A stretch of 64,000 nucleotides of DNA, from assembly GCA_902651635.1 (NCBI GenBank), contig CACRSC010000002.1, positions 346,377 to 410,376 of the forward strand. Direction: 5' to 3'. The notes beneath the pieces were generated by a model that saw only the letters and a list, made by a program, of their open reading frames with translations, had not been told where the DNA came from and did no database searches. Positions 19,552 to 30,132 of this stretch are shown in pieces. Made by a program: the position numbers and the translations under genes. The stretch is from Mastigamoeba balamuthi (Eukaryota; Evosea; Mastigamoebida; Mastigamoebidae). Position 1 is the stretch's first letter, and every line of letters starts with the position of its first letter.

Positions 19552-22500
19552 ATGATCGCGCTCGTCCTAGTGGCGCTGCTGGCCGCCGCGGCCGCCGGCG
19601 CAGAGCCCGCCGAGGGGGCCCCGGAGGCCCGGGAGCCCACGCGGACGTGGGAGGCGTTCAACGCGGGGCTGGCGCTGATGGGCGACGCTGCGGTGCCCCG
19701 CGAGCCCTGGGACCCCTCGGCCTTCGGCGGCAGGCCCCTCCGCGTCTTCGTCGTCCCCTGGTCCCGTGCGCCGCCTGAGGGGGGTGGTGGGGGCTGGGAT
19801 CTGTGAGCTCTGTGGCCTCTGTGGGGGCTGCGGGGCTGTGTGGTCCCAGTTCCCGCGAGGTCGGCGGTTCAATTCCCGGAACCCTCTGTTATTTTATGTC
19901 AGAGGGCGTTGAATCTCTGCTTTGCTGGCGTTTCATTTCCTCTCACTCTTGCGCGCGGGCATTGCCGTACATTAATCGCGTCGGGAAATGCTGCCGCATG
20001 CGGGCATGGCGGCGTTCAGAGCAGTTGCGTGTCGCCCGGGGGCGTTGGCGACAAGATGCCCGGAGCGGCAGCATTTCAGCGTCTCTCGCCCGAGCCCCGA
20101 TCAATTGACTCTGGCCCTTGTTGCCCCTGCTCGAATTCCCGCAGACAACGAGCCCGGGTGGAAGCTGACGTTCTCGCACTACTTCACGACGCAGTCGTCC
20201 AAGATCCTGGACAACGTGGTGGCCGCGCTGGACCGCAGGCCCGAGCGGCACTTTGTGTGGGTCGAGAGCGCCGTGCTGCAGCGCTGGTACGCGCAGACGT
20301 CCGAGGCCAACAAGGCGCTGCTGCGCAAGCTCGTGCGCAGGGGCCAGTTCGAGGTGGCGACGGGCGGCTGGGTCATGGCCGACGAGGCGCTCAGCCACTA
20401 CGAGGCGCTCGTCGAGCAGCTCGTCGAGGGCCACGACTGGCTCATCCGCGCCCTGGGCGTCCGCCCGCGCACCGCCATGTCCGTCGACGTCGCCGGCCAC
20501 AGCCCCACCATGGCCTACCTCCTCGCCTCCTCGGGCATCCGCGGCGTCGTCCTCCACCGCATCCACCACGCCGTCAAGAAGGTCGCCCTCCTCCTCCCCT
20601 CTCCCCCTTCTCCTGCTGCCGCTCCCAGGGCTGCGCGCGACTCTTGAGCCTGTGGAGTTGCAGACGAGCAGACCTTCTCGCCCCCTCTGCTGCCGCCGCT
20701 ATTGGAGCTCCGGGCGTCTCTTGAGCCGGTGGAGATGAGGACGAGGGCCTCTGTTCCTCCCCTCCTGCCTTGGCGTTTCGAGCAGCGCGGAGCTGGCGAG
20801 CGTGGACGGCTCTCGCAGGGGCTGAGCCCTTGGCAGCTGTGCCCCGCGGGCAGCAGCGACTGACAGGCGGGGCGCGGGGCAGGAGCTGGCGCGGACGCAC
20901 TCGCTCGAGTTTGTGTGGCGGCAGACGACGGCGGCGGCGGCGGGGGGCTCGGACCTGGTGGCCCACGTGCTGCCCTACGCCGAGTACGACGTCGCCCACA
21001 CGTGCGGCCCCGACGCCCGCGTCTGCGCGTCGCTCGACTTCAGCGCGCGCAGGAACGCCGCGGCGCTGGCGACGCCCGAGGGCGTGCGCGAGGCCGCGCG
21101 GCGCCTCGTGGAGCAGTACCGCGGGCTGGCGGCGGCCTACGCGTCGCCCGTCGTGCTGGTGCCGCTCGGCGGCGACTTTGCCTACGCGGCGCCCGACGAG
21201 CTCGAGGCGCAGTACAGCGCGTACCAGCGGCTCTTCGACGAGATCAACGGGCGGCCCGCGGAGTACAACGCGGCCGTGCGGTTCGCCAACCTGAGCGACT
21301 GGCTCGACGCGCTGGGCGAGGAGCAGCGCCAGCAGCAGCGCGCGCTGCCCGTCGTGCAGGGCGACTTCTTCCCCTACGCCGATGCGCGCAAGGACTACTG
21401 GACGGGCTTCTACTCCAACAGGCCCTTCTTCAAGCGCGCTGCCCGCATCCTCTTCTGTGCGTGAAACACAACACAATACACTCACCCACAGCAAACAAAC
21501 CCCTCAACAACAACAGCAACACCCCCCAAACAGAACACACACCAACTGCGAACCCCCAGAACGCAGAGCACACCACAACAACACCCCCACTCCCCCCAAA
21601 ACAGAACAAAAACACAAACAACACAGTACACAACACAAAACACGATGCACAGCACACACACACGCACACAACACAACAAACGGAAACACCTCCAAAACGA
21701 GAACGCAAGAGCAGCAGAGCTGATCCAACCGTGTGGCGTGCCACCGCTGTGCAGCGACGACGAGGGGAGTGCAGGCGCTGTTCACGCTGCTGTCGACGTG
21801 GAACAGGGAGCCGGCGGACAAGGACGACGTGCCCATGTCGATCACGCACGCGCGGCGGGCGTACAGCATCTACAGCCACCACGCGGGCATCACGGGGCTG
21901 TCGGCCAAGGCGGTGGTGCGCGACTACGGCCGCATGATGCACGAGGCGCGCTGGGAGATGAAGGCCAGCCTCCTGCTGCTCGTGCAGCACGCGCTCAGCA
22001 TCGAGGGCAACCCCGAGCTGCCCCCGCAGGAGGACTTCGAGCCCGACGAGTCCAAGTCACGCTCCTCCGAGCTCCCCATCCCCGGCATCCTCCGCATCCC
22101 CCGTGCGCCTACCTCCCCCCTTCTCTCTCCGCCTTGGTCTTCTCCGTGGCTGGGACTTCGTCTCGTCCACGGTGTCGCGTGCACACAATTGATTTCTTCT
22201 TTCGGACCGGTGTTTCCTCCTCGGCAGCCACACAAGTGCTTGTGCGCTTCATTCTGCACTTTGGCAGTCACGTTTGCTGCTAGCATTTGCGCAATACAGT
22301 TGATTTGCGCCGGATAAGCTGTCAGGCAAACATCAGTGGTTGCCGACGCGCTGTGCGGCCAGTTGTGCCTTGCCGCGTGGCCTGTTGTCTGTTCTTTTGG
22401 TTTGCCGCTGCAGAGGGCGGCCTGACCCGTGTGCGCCCCGCGGCAGCGTCGGAGGAGCTGAGGCCGCTGATCGTGTACAACAGCCTGCCGCAGACGCGGC

Positions 22501-24783
22501 CCGAGGTGATCAGCGTGATCACCGACAGCCCGTTCGTGATTGTGCGCGAGGGCTCGACCGACGCGGTGGTGCCCTCGCAGGTCTGCCCCGTCGTCGAGTA
22601 CGCGGGCGACTCGTTCAAGCCCAGCGAGGGCAAGTACCAGCTGACCTTTGTGCACGCGCTGCCGCCCATGTCCATCACGACGTTCTTCGTCGTCAGCTCC
22701 GACGCGCGCGACTCGGAGGGCGCCGCCGTCCCCTGCGAGGCGCTGGCGCTGCACGGGCGGCCGCTGCCGTCGTGGCTGGGCGGCAGGCCCTCGGCGGCGT
22801 GGCCCGAGGACCAGCGGCCCTGCATAGGCAACGGGGCCATCCGCGCGTGCTTCGACGCCAACGGCATGGTCGCCAGCCTCGCGGGCCCCGACGTGCCCGA
22901 GTTCGCCTGCGCCGAGAACTACCTGCTCTACCGCTCGGGCCGCAGCGGCCCCTTTGTCTTCAGCCCCGACAAGAGCCCCGTGCGTCCGCCCTCTCCCGAG
23001 CCAATTGCTTCGCTTGCTTGTGTACCCTCGTGCTGCACGGGAACCGTCCAGGCAGCCCCGTTGGCGCCACCAGCAGCGCTGGCGGTTTCCAATCAATTGA
23101 AGTGGGGCTGCGGGCTCTGCTGCTGCTGGCCCGGGGCCTTTGCCGTTGGGCAGCCGAAGCTGACGGGCGTGGACCACCGCGGCGCAGGAGACGCTGGTGA
23201 AGGAGCCTGTGCCGAGCATCGTGCTGCGGGGGCCCATCGTGGAGGAGGTCATCACGCGGGTGGGGTGCGCGCAGCTGCAGCGGCGCAGTGGGCACACGCG
23301 ACTGACACGCAACGAAGGCCGTCGGTGACGCGGTCGATCAGGGCGTACAAGACGGCGCACACGACGCTGTCGGCGTACTTTGACGTGGCGCACCAGCTGG
23401 CGTCCAACGGGGGCGACCTGGCGCTCGAGTACCGCACGGCGCTGGGCAGCGGGGACGTGTTCTTCACAGACAACAACGGCTTCACGTTCACGCGCCGCGC
23501 GTCGCGGGCCGACGTGCCCGCGGGCGGCAACCTCTACCCCGTCAGCACGACGCTCTTCGTGCAGGACGACGCGCGCAGGCTGAGCGTCCACACGGCGCAG
23601 CCGCTGGGCGCCACGTGCGCCGCCGGCGCCTGCGCGCTGCTGCTGGACCGCTACACGACGCGCGACGACGGCAAGGGGCTGACGGACCGCATGGACGACG
23701 CGCTGCCGACGCGTACGCTGACGCGCGTCGTCGTGGAGGCGCCGCTGGCGCTGGCGGCCCCGGCGACGTCGCTGCTGTCGCACGCGGTGCGCACGCGGCT
23801 CAACCACCCGCTGCAGTACGTCTTCGGCAAGACGACGCCCGCGGCGCAGTGGCAGGAGCGCTACGGCGTCGCCGTGGCGCCGCTGACGGCGGACCTGCCC
23901 GAGGACGTCTCGATCGTCTCGCTGCGCAAGGCCACGACGGCCGTCGACGCGGGCGAGTACACTGTGATCCTCGCGCGCGCCGTGACGACGCCCAAGTCGC
24001 CGCCGGCAGACGACGAGCCCGCCTGCGTGTCGCTGGCCGAGCTCTACCGCTGCGCCGACGTCGTCGACGTGACCGAGCACTCGCTGACGTTCATGCACGA
24101 GCACAGCGAGGCCGCGGCCGAGGGCGGCGAGGGCGTCGTCTGCATGCGCCCGGGCACCATCCGCGCCTTCACGTTCAACGTCAAGATCGACGCCGAGTGC
24201 CAGCCCCCGGGCGTCCCCTCGCCCGCCCTCGCCAAGTGGGCCGGCGCCGAGCTCGACCAGGCCCCCATCGAGGCCGAGGCCACCGATGACCCGCTGGCCG
24301 ACGCCAACAGGCCCGCCAAGCCCGCGACGCCCCCGGGCGTCAGCCCCGACGCCAAGCCGCCGGCCGTAGAGCCCGCGACGACGACGACAACGACGGAGCC
24401 GGCGACGACCAGGCCGGCAGAGGAGACCCGTGGGAACGTGGTGCCCGTGGAGCAGCAGCAGCAGCCAGCGCATCCGCCGCTGCCCCACATCGAGGCGCCG
24501 GTGCAGCAGCAGCAGCAGCAGGGGCAGGAGGCGTCGTCGATGACCAACTCAGTGTGAGTAGGGGGCTTGGGGGGACGGGGACGCGCTGGCCTCTGACTCG
24601 CGGGTGGCGGGGCTCGTCTCTGCCTTGCGCCCTCGCAGGTTCCTGCTGCTGTTCGGGGCGGTGGTGACGTCGTTTGTGTGCTACCGGAAGAAGAAGATCA
24701 GCTCGTCGCAGGCGGTGTTCCTGCTGAGCTGCATCATCTGCACCAACGCCGTCATTGTGCTCTACTCGACCGTCCTCGCCTAG
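19552..24783 (+). CDS. GH38 alpha-mannosidase with C-terminal TM segments
   Basis: There are eight exons: 19552-19765, 20145-20581, 20883-21456, 21770-22102, 22414-22979, 23188-23264, 23318-24553 and 24639-24783. They total 1193 residues in one frame. The fold is Golgi mannosidase II-like: SHNEPGW, QFEVATGGWVMADEA, SVDVAGHSPTMAYLL, AHTCGPD, GGDFAY, VQGDFFPYAD, HHAGITG, DVFFTDNNG, YPVSTTLFVQD. The nucleophile Asp (about 186), the second Asp of the catalytic site (about 315) and zinc-ligand His residues (about 72 and 446) are present. The zinc-ligand Asp of SHND is Glu74, and the Asp after HH is Ala447. A signal peptide replaces the usual N-terminal TM anchor. After a Thr/Gln-rich linker come two hydrophobic segments (FLLLFGAVVTSFVCY, VFLLSCIICTNAVIVLYSTV). 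N-glycan trimming is the likely role; activity is uncertain. Confidence 0.88.
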
Positions 24784-24937
24784 ATGCCGCTCGACAGCAC
24801 AGAGGCAGAGAGAGAGGAGAGAGAGGCCTTGCAAGGCCCGGCACTCACGTACGCACACACGCAGGTCGCCCCCAGCCCAGCCCACCCAACACAGCACGCA
24901 CACGCTCTCGCAGTACACAACTGGGGCACGTTACTCG

Positions 24938-26724
24938 CTACTTGGGGAACACCTGCATGGGGTTGTCGAACCCTGTGTCGTACTTCATCTTCTCGACCTG
25001 GGGGCGAGGGCGGGCGGCGCTGGTCAGAGGGGGCGACCGCGGGGGGACCTGCGGAGGACGGGCGGGAGGGGCGTGCGCGCACCAGCGGGGACTGGACCGG
25101 GGGCGGCGCGAAGAGGGCAGAGAGCCCCACCAGAGCAAAGAACATGATGATCTCGTCCACGGCGAACACGGCCTTCTTTCTCATCCAGGGCCCCACGCTG
25201 CACTCGCGGCCCCGAGGGTCACCGAGGCGAGGGCAGAGGCGAGAGGAGTGTGGGCGCACAAGTGCATGATGAGCACGATGATGGGGACCGAGAGGAACCA
25301 GGCGCCGTAGCCCACGCCAAAGATGGCGTAGAACGCGCGGCGCGACGGGCTCTTCTCGACGCGGAACGACCGCACGACGACGGCGGCGAACCACGCAAAC
25401 GCCACGATGTGGAACGCGATAATGAGGTAGCCCGGCGGCGACTCGTAGACGTCTGGCGGGGGAGGGGCGAGTGAGCCGCAGGCATTCGCAGGCAACACGA
25501 GTGGGGCGGGCACAGAGGTTGGTGGCGGGGTCGATGCCCAGGATCGAGTAGAGGAAGAGGGCAAAGTAGGCGAGGGGGAAGGGCAGGAAGCAGAGGATCA
25601 TGAGGCGCTTGTGCGCCAGGTGTCTGCCGCTGATCTTGTAGCCCTTGGCCAGGAAGATGATCAGCAGCAGGAAGACCATCTCCGAGCAGATGTCCGCGAC
25701 TGCGTCGCAGCGCAGTCAGTCAGGGCGTGCGGTGTGTGGGGGGACCCCGCCGTGTCCGTCGCACACTGAGCCACAACGTCGAGCGCCGGGACGCCCTCGC
25801 CATCGGTGGCGTACTTGCCGTAGTGCACGATCGTGCAGAAGAGCGAGCACACGTGCAGCACCGTCGAGATCATCAGCCTCTTGGTGATCTGTGCCGCACG
25901 AGGGCGAGCAGTCAGACACCCAGCTAGAGCGAGACCCTGCAGGGCCCTGTGGCTCACAGCGTATTGCTTGCCCGACCACTTGAGGCGGAACCACGAGTAC
26001 GAGACCCACGCGAGCAGCAGCACGTTGAGGCAGAAGAACACGATCGTCGTCTCCAGGACTCCTGCGCGGCCCGCGTGTGAGTCTGTGCGAGACGCCCCCC
26101 GAGCAGCTCTACCGATCTCGTCGGCGCTGAACTCGTCGCTGAGCGCTGCCGGGTTGAGCATCGTCAGGTTGTACCAGATCGCTGGGGTTGGGGGCAGCGC
26201 GTGTGAGTGGGCTGCGTGGGTGGGCCGAGTGGCCGGCCCCCGCACAGATCTGAGAGCCCGCGCAGTTGGAGGCCGTGATGAACCACCAGCGGTCCCTCCG
26301 CCCGTAGATGCGTATCGTCAGCGGCACGCTGCGGATGTCCAGCGAGGCCGTGGCGTTGGAGGCCTGCGGGGGTGTGAGAGCGCTGCAGTGGCCCGTTGTG
26401 CTGCTCACGAGGTCTTTGCAGCTCCAGCGCCCCCGGTTCTTGTAGATCCGCGGCCACGCGTACCACATGTCCGCGTACAGGTTGATCAGCACGCTGCCGT
26501 TGGCGTTGAACTGCGTCATGTCGATCGCCATGGTCGCCCCTGCGGCGGCGCCAGCGAGCCCGTTTCAATTGATTTCCAGCCCCTCGGGGGAGCGGGGCAC
26601 CGCTCTGGCGGAAGCAGAACTTGTCGATGTAGACCCACGGCGTGCCCGAGGTCTTCTTGAGCGACCCGTGCGAGCGCTTGGCCTCTGCGGAGCCCACGCA
26701 GAGCAGCGCCAGCAGGGCAGCCAT
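24938..26724 (-). CDS. TMEM145/GPR180-like seven-TM receptor
   Basis: About ten exons run from the ATG at 26724 (exon 1 to 26601) to the stop at 24938. A signal peptide (MAALLALLCVGSAEA) leads into a GOLD-like luminal domain (WVYIDKFCFRQ, SVPLTIRIYGRRDRWWFITA). The conserved junction EFSADEIGVLETTI precedes the membrane region. TM motifs match the GpcrRhopsn4 family (TMEM145, GPR180): HYGKYATDGEG, LLLIIFLAKGYKISGRHL, VYESPPGYLIIAFHIVAFAW, FGVGYGAWFLSVPIIVLIMH, VGPWMRKKAVFAVDEI. The end reads MKYDTGFDNPMQVFPK. Several donors read GTGCG. The first intron holds TCAATTGA about 26 bases before its acceptor. Family members are poorly understood; a Golgi or surface trafficking or receptor role is inferred. 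It converges on the mannosidase gene, 154 bases away. Confidence 0.87.
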
Positions 26725-27856
26725 CAGTGCAGCCCAATTCGGTCGCAGCCCTCTCAGGCCCGCTGCTGCCCCTGCAGCCCCTCGTGCTCCTGCAGCGTCC
26801 ATCCAGGGATCGCCTTGGGCGGGTGCGTGCGAGTGCTGAGGCTGGGATAGCGACTGACTACACGCAAGAATCGCAACGCACGAATCGCACGCTCCGGGGC
26901 GCTGCCATAAATAGCCCGAGACAAATACCCCCAGGTCGCGAGATTTTTGCTGGGTAGGGAAATATCCATTGTGATGTCACAATGCGTGTCGCGCAATAGG
27001 GTATTGGAAGTTGGAGGTTGCATCACCGGAAATATATGGTGGCGGCGAGTAGTCGAATTCAGCAATTTCTAAGAAGAGGAAAAAATTGAATAAAGTAATT
27101 CGCCCGATGTCTCATCAACATCAGTATTCCCCAACTTATTCGCATTTCTGCGGTATTCTATCCTGACATTGAAACGGATGAGTGTCTCAGCGAAAAAAGG
27201 AAAGGAACTTGATCAACTGTGGGCCTTGGCACAACAGAGAGACGAAAGAGCGGTCTTCGAGTCTGAGCAGGGAAAGGAATCGGGATGTTTCCCGATGGCG
27301 GGATTGGACACAGCAGCTCCCCTATTAAGAGCAGCTCTGTTGGCAGCCCTTCTTCCCTTCCCTCGGTTGGGCCTGTGTTTCATCTTCTTTTGATCACTCT
27401 TGACAGCTGTGTCTGCTTCAAGCCAGAAAATGATGAGTGTATAATTCGGTCTTGTTCTTTTCAACTGAAGATGATATTAATTAGACCGCACAACTGGCAG
27501 CAGCTATGGGCGTGAGCTGGAAAGGCCACATAACATCAAGAAATCACAACTGAATGAATTGTGGAGTATGACAGAACAGAGACTAGAGGAACCGCCGTGC
27601 AATGAGATGGTTCTTGTTTGTGAGGGTGTTGACAAGAGTTCATTCAGGGCACAAGTCAATCGAGCAGCCCTGTCAGTATTCACCCAGATTCTTGAGGGCA
27701 ACGAGCGGAAAATCTAAACGAGGCGAAAAATCGCGGGGGCGGAAAAACACAATCCAATTGTTAAATTGAATTGGCATCGCCGCGCGTCTCTCTCTGCTCG
27801 GCGTTGGTGCTCTCCCCCCCTCCGCCGCCACCCCCGTCGGGCCCCACCTCGTGCAC
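26725..27856. other. Intergenic, AT-rich, with ORF fragments
   Basis: This is the upstream region of the TMEM145-like gene, then an AT-rich tract from about 26,990 to 27,720, then the eIF4E leader. It contains two related short ORF pieces (separate entry) and no complete gene I can support. Confidence 0.55.
27177..27717 (+). pseudogene. Two related ORF fragments, possibly one decayed gene
   Basis: The plus strand at 27177-27290 reads KGKELDQLWALAQQRDERA. At about 27540-27717 it reads SQLNELWSMTEQRLEEPP and continues MVLVCEGVDKSSFRAQVNRA, then ALSVFTQILEGN, to a stop. The two share an ELxxLWxxxxQR pattern, so one may be a duplicate of part of the other. The second piece faintly resembles the start of a BTB domain (V-x-C-E-G then F-x-A-x-x-x-x-x-A-x-S-x-V-F). 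Neither has a convincing start or flanking exons. The composition is AT-rich, unlike nearby genes. Confidence 0.35.
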
Positions 27857-28937
27857 ATGGCGGGCGACCAGAAGCAGGCCGAGTCGATCGAGCTCGAGGT
27901 GCGCCTGCGCCCCTTTGATTTTGATTTTCCCGATTCGAGCGTGGATTTTCCCGATTCGGGTCCCCCCCCTCCTCCGGGGCCCAGCTCAACCCCCGCGGTC
28001 CGCTGCAGCACGGATGGACGCTGTGGTACTTTGCGCAGCCCGCCCCGGGATCCAACGCCGACTGGGATAAGTGCCTCAACGAGCTCTACACCTTCAAATT
28101 CGTCAACGTGCGCCTGACACACGTCATGCCACGTCACATCGCATACACACACACCCCCCTCCTCGCCCTCTGCCCCCTCGCCCGCCGCTGTCGCGTCGGG
28201 AGAGGAGATTTCCATGCCTCCACGTCATCGCCGGAGACGATATTTTCGTTCGCCCCCCCCAGCAGCGCGTTGGCGCCGCTGCCCCCGCGCGCGGGTCTCG
28301 GCCGCCAAGTCGCAGGCAAAATTCGCGATGATGCGGGGGTGCAGTATCTCCCCGCCGTCACGGGCGATTCCGGAATCTAGATATTTGTGTGCAATCGGGG
28401 TGCGGTGGCTGACGGCCTCCCCCCGTGCGACAGGAGTTCTGGTCGATGTGGAACAACGTGCCCAAGCCCAGCACGCTGTCGCCGGGGAGCGACTACTACA
28501 TCTTCAAGGCGGGGGTGCGCCCCGTGTGGGAGGACCCCCAGAACAAGGGCGGGGGCCGCTGGCAGCTCGTCGTGCCCCGCCAGCCCCAGGGCGGCTTCGC
28601 CCCCGCGGGCGCCTTCCGCTTCGGCCTGGCCGCCGAGGCCTCTGCGGCGGGGGCCCCGGGGGCTGCGGGCAGGGTGATCGACGGGCTGTGGCAGGACACG
28701 GCCCTCGCCTGCGTGGGCGAGCAGCTCGGCGACGACGTCTGCGGCTGCGCCGTGTCGTCCAAGGGCAGCGTCGAGCGCCTCGCCATCTGGGTCCGCGGCG
28801 GCGCGGAGCAGCCCAGGATCCTCGAGATCGGCGCCCGCTGGCGCGACCTCCTCAAGGTCACCCGCCCCGAGTCGTTTGAGTTCCGCATGCACGCCGACAC
28901 GCAGTCGCACTCGAACAGCCCCCGCTTCCGCATCTGA
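27857..28937 (+). CDS. eIF4E: Translation initiation factor eIF4E
   Basis: There are three exons (27857-27898, 27985-28107, 28434-28937), giving 222 residues with both introns in phase 0. Motifs follow class I eIF4E in order: HGWTLWYF, SNADWDKCL (cap-stacking Trp), FVNEFWSMWNN (eIF4G/4E-BP binding face with its Trp), VRPVWEDPQNKGGGRW (second cap Trp followed by the Glu that reads m7G), GDDVCGCAVSSKG and RLAIWVRG. A Gly/Ala-rich insert of about 15 residues sits after the GGRW strand. It binds the mRNA cap in the cytoplasm for translation. Both donors read GTGCGC. Intron 2 holds AATCTAGATATT at 28374-28385. Confidence 0.95.
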
Positions 28938-30132
28938 GCGCCTCGGGCGCTCGCGGGGAGCGTCTGCGGGGGAGAGAGAGGACAGGCACGGCAGCACAGC
29001 ACAGGCACAGGCACAGCACAGCACAGCAGCACAGCACGCGCGGGGCAGGGCGCGCACGCGGCGTGCACCCGCGAGTGGGGTGGCGTGTGAGCAGAACCCC
29101 CTCCAGACACACGGGCCTCCTGCGAACAGCCCACACGTCCCGCGGGTGTGTGCGCGCGCACAGCAGAAAGCAGCCAGCAACAAAACAACTATTCCCACAC
29201 GCAGCAGCCCGTTACCTAGTGGACGAGCTCTGCCCCACTAATATGGGCATTGGTGACAAATTCACTGATGGACCAAGGAGGCTCCTCTGCGATGGGGTAT
29301 GGTGCATGAGTGACTAAACGAGGTGCAAGTGCTGTTTTCACTCTTATCTCAGGGTGTTCAGCAAGGGCGGCAAACCATACCAAGCATCTCTGCTGCTGGG
29401 AACCTCCAGACCTGGATTCCTCGGAAGAGCACAAGGGGTTCTTAATCTCTTTAAAATAGTTTCAATTCTTGCCCAAGTGTTTCTAGAGTACTTTTCCGCT
29501 TTTTTCTAATGATTCTTATCTCTGCTATCAGCTCTTCTTTGCCTCAAGTGGCTTTGCAATATTAAGAATAAACTGAAAGGAAACCTGCAGTAGTCCCGTT
29601 TTCTCATACACATAGATTATCTGCATCAATTATATTTGAAGGCACATTGATCTGGAATCACTTCCTCATATTCAGAAAGTGGCCATCATCGTACTTTGGC
29701 ATGTGTCCATCTTTCAATTTTGCGTACAATGGCTGTTCCATCCATCATGAGCCTTGAACATCTGTGCTGCATGATGTTCCTTTCAGTAATATGAATCTGG
29801 GTCTGTCTGTAAAAATAGGCACTGTATTGTTCAGACAAATCTCAGTGAAGTCAATCAACAGACCTCGGTGTCAATTTATGGCTTCTTTATCCTTGAATTG
29901 ATTTCGAGGGCTATTCCATGTTAGCAGGTCCGACGTCTGCCAGTAGAGAGTCATTTTCTTCTGGCAGCGATTCCCATCACACACTTTTGGAAAGCCATGG
30001 CATCATTTCAAGTGTCTTGCAGAGCCCCACACCGACACACGGATTCCCCGGGATCACCACACACCACGCAGAGTCAGCTGTCACATACACCGCACAGCGG
30101 CCCTCTGCCCTTGGTCCTTGTCGCTGTCACGC
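28938..30132. other. Intergenic with CAGCA repeats and AT-rich tract
   Basis: A short tandem tract of ACAGCACAGGC-type units lies at about 28985-29040. From about 29,220 to 30,000 the DNA is AT-rich with no supported gene; a minus-strand ORF at 29434-29216 has no ATG start and no recognised family. Confidence 0.55.

Noticed and set aside
19855-19885. tRNA-like B box (GGTTCAATTCC) in the first mannosidase intron
   Set aside because: The flanks cannot form a T-arm stem or an acceptor stem, and no A box is correctly spaced. Similar words at 15748 and 35402 fail for the same reason.
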